Positions 35,269 through 44,090 of a stretch of 64,000 nt of DNA are shown here, in pieces (position 1 is the first letter of the stretch; each line of letters opens with the position of its first letter). Under the pieces are notes generated by a model, which ran no database searches, was not told where the DNA came from, and saw nothing but the letters and a program-made list of their open reading frames with translations. The translations under genes and the position numbers were made by a program. Source of the DNA: Candidatus Daviesbacteria bacterium (lineage in GTDB: Bacteria > Patescibacteria > Microgenomatia > Daviesbacterales > UBA10151); the NCBI GenBank assembly GCA_016187025.1, contig JACPKM010000004.1, positions 186,001-250,000 on the forward strand. Reading direction: 5' to 3'.

Positions 35269-36321
35269 ATGATTATATCTCAGCTACTGGAACTAACGAT
35301 TGCTAGAAATGCCTCTGACTTGCATCTTTCAGTGGGTTTTCAACCTACCCTCAGGATACATGGAGACCTTGTTCCTATTCAGGGTACAGAGCCAATTACT
35401 CCATCTGTAATAGAGAGCTTGATAATCCCACTTTTAAACAAAGTGCAACTGGATATATTCAACGAGAAATGGGAGCTTGATTTTTCTTATGCTTTAGGAG
35501 ATAAGGGTAGATTTAGGATTAATTTATACCGTCAAAAAGGTAATGCTGCTGCAGCTTTAAGGCTTATTCCTGCTAGAATTCCTCCTTTGGAAGAGTTGGG
35601 GTTTCCTGATGTGGTTGCAAAGTTGTCTGATCTTAGGCAGGGCTTTGTACTTGTAACCGGCCCTACAGGGCATGGAAAGTCCACTACTTTGGCCTCTCTA
35701 ATAAACAAAATTAACCTAAACCGGGCTGCACATATTGTAACTATTGAAGATCCAATTGAGTATGTATACCCCATGGGTAAATCTTTGCTGGAACAAAGAG
35801 AGATGTTTCTGGATACCAAAAGCTGGAATAATTCTTTAAGAGCGCTGCTCCGGGAAGATCCGGATGTGGTATTGGTTGGTGAGATGAGGGATTTGGAGAC
35901 TATTTCTTCAGCTATAACCGTAGCAGAAACCGGACATTTGGTTTTTGCCACCCTGCATACAAACTCTGCTGCCCAATCTGTTGACAGGGTGATTGATGTA
36001 TTTCCGGAAGCACAACAACCGCAAATACGCTTACAGCTGGCATCAAACCTGGAAGCAATCATCTCTTTAAGGCTTGTACCAACAATTAATCCAGGCAGGA
36101 CAATTGCCAATGAGATACTTTTTGCCACCCCTGCTGTAAGAAATATCATCAGAGAGGGAAAAACTTATATGATTGACAATTTAATTCAAACCTCAGCAGA
36201 GTTAGGAATGATTTCTTTGGAAAGCTCTTTGGCCAACTTAGTCAAAACAGGAAAAATTTCCACTGAGACTGCAACATCTTTTGCGCTGCGTCCTGATGTG
36301 TTAGCTAAATTACTCAAATAA
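35269..36321 (+). CDS. pilT: Type IV pilus retraction ATPase PilT
   Basis: 350-residue hexameric ATPase that depolymerises the pilus. Walker A GPTGHGKSTT (131-140), Asp box LVGEMRDLETI, His box TGHLVFATLHTNSA. It lacks the N-terminal extension and Cys motif of PilB, which marks it as PilT. It follows pilB by 3 bp. Presence of PilT predicts retractile pili for twitching or DNA uptake. Confidence 0.95.
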   Translation: MIISQLLELTIARNASDLHLSVGFQPTLRIHGDLVPIQGTEPITPSVIESLIIPLLNKVQLDIFNEKWELDFSYALGDKGRFRINLYRQKGNAAAALRLIPARIPPLEELGFPDVVAKLSDLRQGFVLVTGPTGHGKSTTLASLINKINLNRAAHIVTIEDPIEYVYPMGKSLLEQREMFLDTKSWNNSLRALLREDPDVVLVGEMRDLETISSAITVAETGHLVFATLHTNSAAQSVDRVIDVFPEAQQPQIRLQLASNLEAIISLRLVPTINPGRTIANEILFATPAVRNIIREGKTYMIDNLIQTSAELGMISLESSLANLVKTGKISTETATSFALRPDVLAKLLK

Positions 36322-36330
36322 CTTATTTAT

Positions 36331-37533
36331 ATGGCTGAATATACATATAAAGCAAAGGATTTAAAAGGGGTTGAGCATATTGGTGAGATAAAGGCTTCTG
36401 ACCAGCATATGGCAGCATTGGTCCTTCGTAAGAGAGGCTTGGTTGTAATCACTCTTTCATCCGGTAAAACGTCTACACTGGGTTTTTTAGATCAATTCTT
36501 TAACAAAGTGAGTTTTACGGAGTTAGTGGTAATGACCAGGCAGCTTGCTACGATGGTAAGTTCAGGATTGGTACTGTCACAAGCAATAGATATATTAGAA
36601 GAACAGCAAACAAATAAAAGATTAAAAAAAATTCTGGGGGAGATGTCTCAAGACATTAAAGGAGGGTTAAGTTTGGCTCAATCTATGGGTAAATTCCCGG
36701 AAGTTTTTCCACACTTGTATATAAATTTAATCAAAAGCGGAGAAACATCCGGAAAACTGGATAAAGTTTTGATGCAAATGGCTGATGGTTTGGAGAAGGA
36801 CCGTGAGTTTAAAGCCAGGATCAAGGGGGCGCTAATTTATCCGGTGATAGTTATTTCGATGATGGTTGTAGTAATGATTATTATGATGGTGTTTGTTATC
36901 CCCAGGTTAACAAATTTGTATGAGCAGTCGGAGATGGAGTTGCCTTTGCCAACTAAAATACTAATTGGGGTATCTAACCTTTTTCTTAATTACTGGTGGT
37001 TGATGATAGCTATAGTTATCGGTGGTGTGATTGGAATAAACCGCTGGTCAAAAACCCCTGATGGGCAGGTTAGGTTAGACAGTCTCAAATTAAAGATTCC
37101 GGTTGCAGGAAAAATTATTGCCTATTCTATTTTGACCAACTTTAACCGGACTTTTGGGCTGTTAGTTTCTGCCGGTATTCCTTTACTTGAGGCTATTGGA
37201 ATAGTTACAGAACAAATTGATAATTCAGTGTATAAAACTTCTCTTAAAAATGCCTATAAAGGGGTTGAAAGAGGCCTTGCTTTTTCATCCTTACTACAGG
37301 ATAACGTTTTCCCCCGCCTTATCCCGCAGATGATCAAAGTTGGTGAAGAAACAGGTAAAGTGGATGAAATTTTTTTCAAACTGGCTGATTATTTTGAATC
37401 AGAAACAGACCATTTGGTAAAAAATCTGACAGTTGCAATTGAACCGGTAGTATTGGTAATTTTGGGAATTGGAGTAGGATTTGTGGTGATGTCTATTATC
37501 TTGCCTATCTACAAATTGACTACATCTTTTTAA
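36331..37533 (+). CDS. pilC: Type IV pilus inner-membrane platform protein PilC
   Basis: 400 residues with two GspF/T2SSF domains (about 65-190 and 270-390), three main transmembrane helices (about 168-190, 215-235, 370-395), and the characteristic MARQLATMVSSGLVLSQA-like start of the first domain (here MTRQLATMVSSGLVLSQ). The signature YPVIVISMMVVVMII follows the first domain. It overlaps nothing and begins 9 bp after pilT. Confidence 0.94.
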   Translation: MAEYTYKAKDLKGVEHIGEIKASDQHMAALVLRKRGLVVITLSSGKTSTLGFLDQFFNKVSFTELVVMTRQLATMVSSGLVLSQAIDILEEQQTNKRLKKILGEMSQDIKGGLSLAQSMGKFPEVFPHLYINLIKSGETSGKLDKVLMQMADGLEKDREFKARIKGALIYPVIVISMMVVVMIIMMVFVIPRLTNLYEQSEMELPLPTKILIGVSNLFLNYWWLMIAIVIGGVIGINRWSKTPDGQVRLDSLKLKIPVAGKIIAYSILTNFNRTFGLLVSAGIPLLEAIGIVTEQIDNSVYKTSLKNAYKGVERGLAFSSLLQDNVFPRLIPQMIKVGEETGKVDEIFFKLADYFESETDHLVKNLTVAIEPVVLVILGIGVGFVVMSIILPIYKLTTSF

Positions 37534-37586
37534 AAGACAATCTCATTTGACATAAATTAGTAAAAAGTGGTTTAGTTAAATTAGCT

Positions 37587-38261
37587 ATGACAAAGATACA
37601 AAAAAGGTTACTCATAATTTTTTTGCTGCTGCCGGTTATAGTTGTTGCGGGTGCTTTCATTTACACCCTATGGCAGGATTACTTTCCCGGTGAGCAAAAG
37701 CTGAAGACTACAGAGGCTAAACCTCAACAATCTTTAAGGTTTCCTGTTACCTATTCTTCTATAATACCAGGGTGGAATCTGTTATCGACCCTCTCCAATG
37801 ACAAAGATAGTAATAACTATCAGAATATTAAAAATGCACATCAGGAATTTGAACAAATCCTAGCCTCCTGGGGCCTGTGGAATCAAGATGCTGTTTATAC
37901 TAACTCCGGCTCTTCCCCTGTTACGGTAAAGAGTTTAGAGATTAAAGCAGTTACAGAGCCAAAACACTTATTCCGGTCTTTTAACAAGGACCAAGTTCTT
38001 GAAGCAGCAGTAAGTGAAGAATATGATTTATCCAGCCAGAAACTGACCCTGTTACTATTTGTTTCACCTACGCTTCTGGAAGGTGACTTTGAGGGACAGG
38101 GAGGAATGCTTTCTGCAAAGATCAACAAGATAACCCTGGCAAGGCTTTATCAGCTGACCCATAAAGATATCTCCGAAGAGCAGGCTTTGCCAACAGCAGA
38201 AAACTTAATGTTAAATAAGTTGGCCAGACAGCAACTGTTTTATCTGGTCAGAAGAAACTAA
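37587..38261 (+). CDS. Membrane-anchored protein of unknown function, pil-linked
   Basis: 224 residues. One N-terminal helix (about 8-28) then a polar extracytoplasmic domain without Cys. No family recognised. It follows pilC by 53 bp, with a TTGACA at 37544 in that gap, so it may have its own promoter. Its position suggests a pilus-associated role, by context only. Confidence 0.55.
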   Translation: MTKIQKRLLIIFLLLPVIVVAGAFIYTLWQDYFPGEQKLKTTEAKPQQSLRFPVTYSSIIPGWNLLSTLSNDKDSNNYQNIKNAHQEFEQILASWGLWNQDAVYTNSGSSPVTVKSLEIKAVTEPKHLFRSFNKDQVLEAAVSEEYDLSSQKLTLLLFVSPTLLEGDFEGQGGMLSAKINKITLARLYQLTHKDISEEQALPTAENLMLNKLARQQLFYLVRRN

Positions 38262-38300
38262 TAATTGACTGCAAGATCGGTTCAGGAATACAATGAACAC

Positions 38301-38759
38301 ATGAAAAATCTTAACAAAAAAAGATTATTCTTCCCAGTCTTTCTAGCCCTAGCTTTAGGTACTTCCTGGATCTCTTACCAGAATGGTTTGAGCCAAGGTA
38401 TGGAAGAGGCCAAATCTTTTCAACCAAAACAATCTGTTCTAGCCTCAAAGATAAGGATAGGGCCTGACTCTATAGTAAAAACCCAGCAGGCTTTAGCAGT
38501 GGGAAGAATCACCAATAAAGACAATGATGGTATTACCTTGCGCGGTGAGGATGGAAAAGAATCTACCTTCAAACTCTCCCCTGATGTAAGTGTCTATACA
38601 AATTCCACTTCTTCAGCCTCTCCTCCTAAACCAACAAAAGAGAAAGCTGCAATTAAGCTAAACCAAAAGGCTATAATTGATTTACAACTTCAAGGAGAAG
38701 AATATTTAGTGATAAATATTTCATATATTCCAGAGGATCCTACAGTAAAGAAACCATAG
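38301..38759 (+). CDS. Membrane-anchored protein of unknown function
   Basis: About 152 residues from the ATG at 38301 (an upstream TTG at 38265 is in frame but less likely; an AGGA lies 13 nt before the ATG). N-terminal hydrophobic segment (about 7-22), then KSFQPKQSVLASK and a small beta-rich domain with GRITNKDNDGITLRGEDGKES, which resembles short OB- or S1-like folds but is not diagnostic. Confidence 0.55.
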   Translation: MKNLNKKRLFFPVFLALALGTSWISYQNGLSQGMEEAKSFQPKQSVLASKIRIGPDSIVKTQQALAVGRITNKDNDGITLRGEDGKESTFKLSPDVSVYTNSTSSASPPKPTKEKAAIKLNQKAIIDLQLQGEEYLVINISYIPEDPTVKKP

Positions 38760-38791
38760 GCTTGGGCTGAAAGAGTAAATATCGCTGGTTA

Positions 38792-40162
38792 TTATTTTTT
38801 AAAGAAAACTTTTCCATTTAAAATAAGCCATGCCCAAAGCGGTATAAATTCTATTATCTTTCCGTCTATTTTCTTCTTGTCAGCGTAGTTTTTCGTTAAT
38901 ATTATTCCTTTCTCTTTACCAAATTCGGCTAAACTTTCTATCATGCTTTCTATTTCCCGTTCATGTGGTTGGTCAGTATAGGAAACATTGAAAAACGCCA
39001 GATCTGGATTCATAGTAACAAAATCTATTTCTTTCTTCCCTTTCCAATAGTAAATAGCTGCGTTTTGTTTTCGAAGCTCCATATAGACTATATTTTCTGC
39101 ACATTGGCCAAGGTCAGGCCGGAGAAGCGGTACATTAAAGTTTCTAAGGCCATTATCAACCATATAAATTTTTCTAGGCCGCTGAATATCTTGTGTTTCT
39201 TTGGTTTTATATGAAAAATGCTTACTTTCAAAAAAAAGGTAAGCCCGTTGAAAAAAATCAAGGTACGTTTTGGTAGTTTCAACAGAAAGCTTTTGTGGGT
39301 GAGAAAGACTGCTATAGGTATGTGTCTTGGTGAAATCAGACATTATTTGAAGTCCTAATATCTCTACTTCTTGTTGGTTCCTGACTCCATTTGGTACGAC
39401 AACATCACGGGTTACTGTATCCCGGTAGTAACTGGAAGCTAATTCCCGTTTTACTTCTTCATCTTCTGCTAAGACTATTTCCGGATAACCTCCTTCTTTA
39501 AGATAATTACCTAAATGATGGAGAATACTTGTTTGTTGGGGGAAGTTAGCTTGTCTCAAAGATTCTATACTTGCTTCCCCTTCTACTGCCACTCCTTTTA
39601 TTGAGAGGTATTCATAAAAATTAAGAGGATAGACGTCTACTTGAACATTTCTTCCAGTCAATACTGTAGCTGATTCAGATTCAACCAGAGACTTTCTTGA
39701 TCCAGAAAGAATAAACTTGATGGGTTCTTGCCTTTCGTATTTACTGCTTATCCAACGGTTAAACTCTTTAACACCCTGAATTTCGTCTAAGAATAAATAG
39801 ACTTTGCCTTGTGGATTGTAGGTTTCTAAGTAGTAGTTTAGTAAATCCTCAACTAATTTCCAGCCTAAATTGAGGTATTGCTGTACTAAAATATCCTCTA
39901 AAAAGAGATAGACAACATTTTTAGCCGGAACATTCTTCCCGGCAATCAGGTGCTGCATTAATTGGTGCATAAGTGTTGATTTTCCAGCACGGCGTACACC
40001 TGTAAGCGTTATTACATGGCGAAGATCCATGAGTTTTTTTATCCGGTTAAGGTATTTCTCACGGGGAACGGTACTAACCCATTTTCCGCGGGAAGGATCA
40101 GTAAAGTGAGGATTCCAGGTCGTTAGAAGGGTATTTAGAACTTCTCTATCCACAGAATACAT
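38792..40162 (-). CDS. AAA family ATPase with DUF4143-like C-terminus
   Basis: 456 residues. Walker A TGVRRAGKSTLMHQ (54-67), Walker B YLFLDEIQGV, then the sensor SGSRKSL and a C-terminal restriction-endonuclease-like DUF4143 domain (YYWKGKKEIDFV). This family is frequent and mobile in bacteria and archaea. Role unknown; a defence or stress role has been suggested for relatives. It is separated from the next upstream minus-strand gene by 85 bp. Confidence 0.85.
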   Translation of the reverse strand: MYSVDREVLNTLLTTWNPHFTDPSRGKWVSTVPREKYLNRIKKLMDLRHVITLTGVRRAGKSTLMHQLMQHLIAGKNVPAKNVVYLFLEDILVQQYLNLGWKLVEDLLNYYLETYNPQGKVYLFLDEIQGVKEFNRWISSKYERQEPIKFILSGSRKSLVESESATVLTGRNVQVDVYPLNFYEYLSIKGVAVEGEASIESLRQANFPQQTSILHHLGNYLKEGGYPEIVLAEDEEVKRELASSYYRDTVTRDVVVPNGVRNQQEVEILGLQIMSDFTKTHTYSSLSHPQKLSVETTKTYLDFFQRAYLFFESKHFSYKTKETQDIQRPRKIYMVDNGLRNFNVPLLRPDLGQCAENIVYMELRKQNAAIYYWKGKKEIDFVTMNPDLAFFNVSYTDQPHEREIESMIESLAEFGKEKGIILTKNYADKKKIDGKIIEFIPLWAWLILNGKVFFKK

Positions 40163-40198
40163 TATACGCTATTGAGGCTAAATCGTCAAGTGTAATAG

Positions 40199-40219
40199 AA
40201 GGTTTATACATAAAACCTT
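40199..40219. terminator. Hairpin between the MNT gene and the AAA gene
   Basis: AAGGTTT / AAACCTT inverted repeat, 7 bp stem with a 7 nt loop, in the gap between the two minus-strand genes. There is no clean T tract, so terminator function is uncertain. Confidence 0.35.
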
Positions 40220-40247
40220 ACGTTATACTGGAAGGTTTTTACTTCTC

Positions 40248-40544
40248 TTAGACATAAGTTACTTCTTGTAAAACCTCTTGTCTGATTGCAGGTTTAAGTG
40301 CTTTTTTCGTCACCAAGTCAACTTTTTTACCGATAATCTTACTCAGGAACTCCTCAAGTTCTATAAATTTAAAAAATCCTAAAGGCTCAGAAAACTCAAC
40401 CAATACATCAACATCACTAGACTGTGTATTTTGTCCTCTTGCTACCGAGCCAAACACACCTATATCTTTAACGTTATAGGTATTTCTAAGAAAGTCTATA
40501 TGTTTATTTATAATATTCTTGATCTGCTTTACATCTGTTCTCAT
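40248..40544 (-). CDS. MNT-domain nucleotidyltransferase, MntA-like, orphan
   Basis: 98 residues with the minimal nucleotidyltransferase signature GSVARG (32-37) and DVDV (metal-binding D44 and D46). Such proteins act as antitoxins for HEPN toxins by AMPylating them. No HEPN gene (HepT-like) flanks it on either side, so here it is an orphan or its partner has been lost. Its own upstream region overlaps the inverted-repeat-bearing spacer before 40721. Confidence 0.8.
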   Translation of the reverse strand: MRTDVKQIKNIINKHIDFLRNTYNVKDIGVFGSVARGQNTQSSDVDVLVEFSEPLGFFKFIELEEFLSKIIGKKVDLVTKKALKPAIRQEVLQEVTYV

Positions 40545-40677
40545 GTTCTAATTATACCCTAAATGTGGTATATTATGTAAAGGTGAATATGTACGTTATA
40601 GCCTGAATTGTAATTTAGCCTTAGGTAAGACTTAAACTTGCAGTTTATCCATAGGTTAGAAAATAGTTATAACCGCA

Positions 40678-40704
40678 GGATAAATTTGTAATTTATCCTA
40701 TAAT
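40678..40704 (+). promoter_or_regulatory. Inverted repeat abutting a TATAAT box
   Basis: A perfect 9 bp inverted repeat, GGATAAATT and AATTTATCC (40678-40686 and 40690-40698, 3 nt apart), is followed directly by TATAAT (40699-40704), 17 bp before the ATG at 40721. A third half-site, TTTATCC, lies at 40644. The layout is what an operator overlapping a promoter would look like. Confidence 0.5.
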
Positions 40705-40720
40705 ATGATATATTAATCTA

Positions 40721-41857
40721 ATGTCAGATATAGAACGGGGTGCGGGTAAAAAACCATATCCATTGACTACTAAAGAGTTAATTTTTTCCGGAATCCTGCC
40801 GGATTTACTAGATTCAGCTAAAAAGTGGATTCCAAGACAACTGCCTTCCCTATCCACTGTTGCAGCCGGACTAGGCTATTTTGCCTCATCTGGGATAGTC
40901 CATGCAGACCAGACCATAACAGCCCCTTATTGCCAACCTGGACAAAAACCTGAATTTGTCCTTGGTTTCAAATCTATTACTGATGCAGTTATAGAAGATA
41001 CAGGTGATCCTGGCTCTGTGGGAGCTCCCCTGGAATGTGAACATACCAACCCGGATAATGGGGATGCTTTGCAGAAAACAAGCACAGGGTTAACCTTTTA
41101 TAGAAAATCCACCAATACCCCTACATTTACTAATGGATATGACCATTGGGCTCTGGTAGCAAATGAGGGCCTTGTCAAATGGACAGGGGAAAGTATTGAC
41201 CCGCCAGGCCTGGGTGCACTGCCAGGAGGACCAGGGGCAGTAGTATCTGAACCTCCCATTTGCAAACCATTTAACATATTCGATAGATCCCCATCTCTCA
41301 AAAGAAGGATCTTTTCTCCTGAGCAGATTACTGTTATGGATAATATTGCCCTTAAAGGGACAGATGAAGATAGAAATTATATGAAACATCTTCTGGGTTT
41401 TGTTAAAAAAGACCCTGCTTCCTATGCTTTAGTTACTAAAAATATTGTTTCATTAGAAATGGTAGATGTGGTAGATCCTACAGGCAGAAACACAACTCCT
41501 GATAATATCGTCGTTAATAGTAAACTTACAGAAGGGACAACATCATTATCTCACAGATCCATGAACGCTGTTTCTTATAATGAAGCGGATGTTTTTGATA
41601 ATGCAACAGCTCTGGTGATACGTGCGAAGTCTGCTGATATTGCTCAGAGAGGGAATCCTTTCGTAGGATGCGGGATAGTGCTTGATGGAACAGAACAGTC
41701 TAAAAAAAGAACAGTGATGGCCCTGGAAGCAGGCAGAGAATCCATGACTACAGGTATTAACTATCTGATAGCAGCGAAGGCTCCTGCAAATGTTATTGAT
41801 ATGTATAACAAGCAGCTAAAATTAACAGAAGAACAAATTAAAAAGTATCAAAGTTAA
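40721..41857 (+). CDS. Exported protein of unknown function
   Basis: 378 residues. A hydrophobic segment (about 45-60, LSTVAAGLGYFASSG) with a possible Ala-containing cleavage site (VHA-DQ) lies unusually far from the start, giving a 40-residue leading segment. The rest is polar with few Cys and no recognised domain. It sits upstream of the Cys-rich and PA14 proteins and may share their surface role, by context only. Confidence 0.55.
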   Translation: MSDIERGAGKKPYPLTTKELIFSGILPDLLDSAKKWIPRQLPSLSTVAAGLGYFASSGIVHADQTITAPYCQPGQKPEFVLGFKSITDAVIEDTGDPGSVGAPLECEHTNPDNGDALQKTSTGLTFYRKSTNTPTFTNGYDHWALVANEGLVKWTGESIDPPGLGALPGGPGAVVSEPPICKPFNIFDRSPSLKRRIFSPEQITVMDNIALKGTDEDRNYMKHLLGFVKKDPASYALVTKNIVSLEMVDVVDPTGRNTTPDNIVVNSKLTEGTTSLSHRSMNAVSYNEADVFDNATALVIRAKSADIAQRGNPFVGCGIVLDGTEQSKKRTVMALEAGRESMTTGINYLIAAKAPANVIDMYNKQLKLTEEQIKKYQS

Positions 41858-41907
41858 AGTTGGCTTCATCCTCTTGACTGTTTTAAGAGCTTCGGTGTAC
41901 GATCTTA

Positions 41908-42384
41908 TTGATGACCGAAGATAATACAAGAAAGATCTTATACTTTACAGCTGTTATTATTTTACTTGCTGCTTTGGTTGTTGGCTTAAGCTTGCTATAC
42001 AAACAAAACAGTAATTTTTTAAGAAGTTTTCTTCCTAAACCAACCCCTCCAATCAATGATAATATATTAATAAAACAGATTCTTGAGGATCCGCAAGTAG
42101 AAAGAGTATCTGTAACTTTTGAAATAAATGGACAGCTTGTTAACTCTATAAAGTCATCAAACCGGCTTTTGTGGACTGTTAAAACAAATACAACACAATA
42201 TGATATTGAGGTGCCTTTAAACACCCCTCTGATTCATCCTGATCAGATGAAAACAGCCTCCCCCTCTGCTGAACCGAAATTCACCGTTAGTAGCTTCACA
42301 AATGGATCCAACATTAAAATTATCACTACTTACGATAAAGAGACTAATTCTTTTATTGCCAGAATGGTTACTGTTTTGAAATAA
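41908..42384 (+). CDS. Membrane-anchored protein of unknown function
   Basis: 158 residues with one N-terminal transmembrane helix (about 12-31) and an extracytoplasmic domain of about 120 residues rich in Thr, Ser and Lys. No recognisable family. The gene ends 14 bp before the next CDS and is probably in the same transcript. Confidence 0.5.
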   Translation: MMTEDNTRKILYFTAVIILLAALVVGLSLLYKQNSNFLRSFLPKPTPPINDNILIKQILEDPQVERVSVTFEINGQLVNSIKSSNRLLWTVKTNTTQYDIEVPLNTPLIHPDQMKTASPSAEPKFTVSSFTNGSNIKIITTYDKETNSFIARMVTVLK

Positions 42385-42398
42385 GTGTTTTAATACTT

Positions 42399-44081
42399 AT
42401 GTTCTTTTTGAAACTTTTCTTAAATCTTATTATTTTATTCTTAATTCTTGCTGTTTTACCTCAATCTGTAGATGCTCTTTCTTCAGGATCAGCTTTTGAG
42501 AGTTGTGCATCGGGAGGTGCATATAATGATGATGGTGAGCATGATTCGTGTTCTGTTTCGGAGGGGTTCTTAGTATCCTCTTGTTACAAGACTGGCCGGG
42601 GTTCCAACTATCCTCAATGTGGTGCTCCTATCCTTGCTTGTAATATTCCCTACAGTAATTCTTCAACAATAGTTCCTTACTACTACACCTGTGAGTTAAG
42701 AGACACAAGGCTTACGCTTTCGACTACCGGGCCAATAGAAACTAGTTCTCATACCGCATATACATGCCGGGATGATGGGCAAAAGTGCGGTGAGTGTGGT
42801 AATTCCTGTTATAAATGCAGCGGTGGTGCCTGCACCCAAGATAACTCACAGACTTATAGTTCCAGTTACCACACCTCAAGCTGTAATAATGCCTGTGTTA
42901 CTCCCACTACCGGTACTACTGCCTGCGCCCAGCCTACAAACCCAAATCCCCCATCCGGTTGTACCGGAGGGCTTTGTTGTGCTGTCTGCGGGGACGGGAT
43001 ATGTGATGGGTATAACGGAGAAAATGCTTCTAATTGCAACAGTGATTGCGGATCAGGCGGAGGTGGGGGCGGTGGAGGTAGTAATCCTTGCGACGGTTTA
43101 GCTGCTACAGGCAGAGGAGCAGGAGCATGTTGCAGTTCAGACAGCCAGTGTACAGATGGGCTTTGTTGTAACAGTAATGGTACGTGCGGGACTTGTGGGA
43201 ACATCAGGAGCCCTGGTACGGCCGGATGTGGCTTTAACTGTGCCGGAGGTGGCAATAGCCTTTGTGCAAACTTTTTGCATTGCGTTGGGACTGATGAATC
43301 AATGAATCCGCCATATCCTCCCAAAGATACCTGCTGGGAACCAAGCCGAGGATTAGATGATCCATGCGGAGGCGACCATTGCAGCTGTGGTGCCGGCCTT
43401 TTCTGCGGATGGACCGGCTCAGGTGCGAGATGCGTTTGTGCCACCTCATGCGCACCGGCAAGCTCTGTGGCCTGCGGAACTCAGGCTAGAAACTGCGGTG
43501 CAGACTGCGGATACACCGGAACATATTGTCCGACCGCGGGTGAAGTATGCATAAGCAACCGGTGCCTGCCTCAGCCCAACCCTCCTGTCCATGTCTGCTA
43601 TCCGGCCTCCGGATTACCACAGGATATTGACCTGTGTAATAACGAAGCTGCCATCTCTTTGGCCAAGACAAACATCTCTTTAAAGAATGCCGGGCCGGCT
43701 AATGCCTGCAGCACCCATACATTCAGGTTTTGGATCTTTACCAATCCCGACTATATTACCGGCCCCCTTCCTCTGCCAAGCGGTGGCAATAATCCTGCAG
43801 AGGTGGTCTATGATTCGGGCTGGATGACTTCTGACCTGAAAAATTTTAACCAGGTCTTATCCATATCTGCGGGTTTGGCTCTTGGTTATGACTCAATTTT
43901 GTTTGATGGTACTTCGTATTATTGGAGGGCCCAGGCCTGGTCGGAATCCTGTAACCTGTTTTCTGCCCTTTCCAATGCCTGGATGTTTAAATATACCCCT
44001 GTTGACCCGTATCTTCAAACTACCCAGGGGGATGTGCATACAAACAAAGAGATAGATGTTTCAGGCGGGCCTCCTAACTAA
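42399..44081 (+). CDS. Secreted Cys-rich surface protein
   Basis: 560 residues: a signal peptide (about 1-27, LFLNLIILFLILAVLPQS), then many CxxC and CC clusters over about 50-400 with a Gly run (about 222-230), and a C-terminal fibronectin-like region (about 435-545, with FRFWIF and YYWRAQAW). No catalytic domain is seen. The central part is visibly more GC-rich than its neighbours, which opens many long spurious frames. It may be a disulfide-rich adhesin; it sits between the pil-linked genes and the pilin locus. Confidence 0.65.
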   Translation: MFFLKLFLNLIILFLILAVLPQSVDALSSGSAFESCASGGAYNDDGEHDSCSVSEGFLVSSCYKTGRGSNYPQCGAPILACNIPYSNSSTIVPYYYTCELRDTRLTLSTTGPIETSSHTAYTCRDDGQKCGECGNSCYKCSGGACTQDNSQTYSSSYHTSSCNNACVTPTTGTTACAQPTNPNPPSGCTGGLCCAVCGDGICDGYNGENASNCNSDCGSGGGGGGGGSNPCDGLAATGRGAGACCSSDSQCTDGLCCNSNGTCGTCGNIRSPGTAGCGFNCAGGGNSLCANFLHCVGTDESMNPPYPPKDTCWEPSRGLDDPCGGDHCSCGAGLFCGWTGSGARCVCATSCAPASSVACGTQARNCGADCGYTGTYCPTAGEVCISNRCLPQPNPPVHVCYPASGLPQDIDLCNNEAAISLAKTNISLKNAGPANACSTHTFRFWIFTNPDYITGPLPLPSGGNNPAEVVYDSGWMTSDLKNFNQVLSISAGLALGYDSILFDGTSYYWRAQAWSESCNLFSALSNAWMFKYTPVDPYLQTTQGDVHTNKEIDVSGGPPN

Positions 44082-44090
44082 ACCAAAAGA

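Noticed and set aside
35532..36149. Minus-strand frame of 205 codons inside pilT
   Set aside because: It is the complement of a highly conserved ATPase gene; its translation has no recognisable domain.
40248..40544. Complete HEPN-MNT toxin-antitoxin locus
   Set aside because: No HEPN-type gene with an Rx4-6H motif lies on either side.
42866..43444. Long minus-strand frame (192 codons) opposite the Cys-rich protein gene
   Set aside because: It arises from the GC-rich, Cys/Gly-rich codon use of the plus-strand gene, has low-complexity Pro/Gln/Leu content, and no ribosome-binding site or domain.
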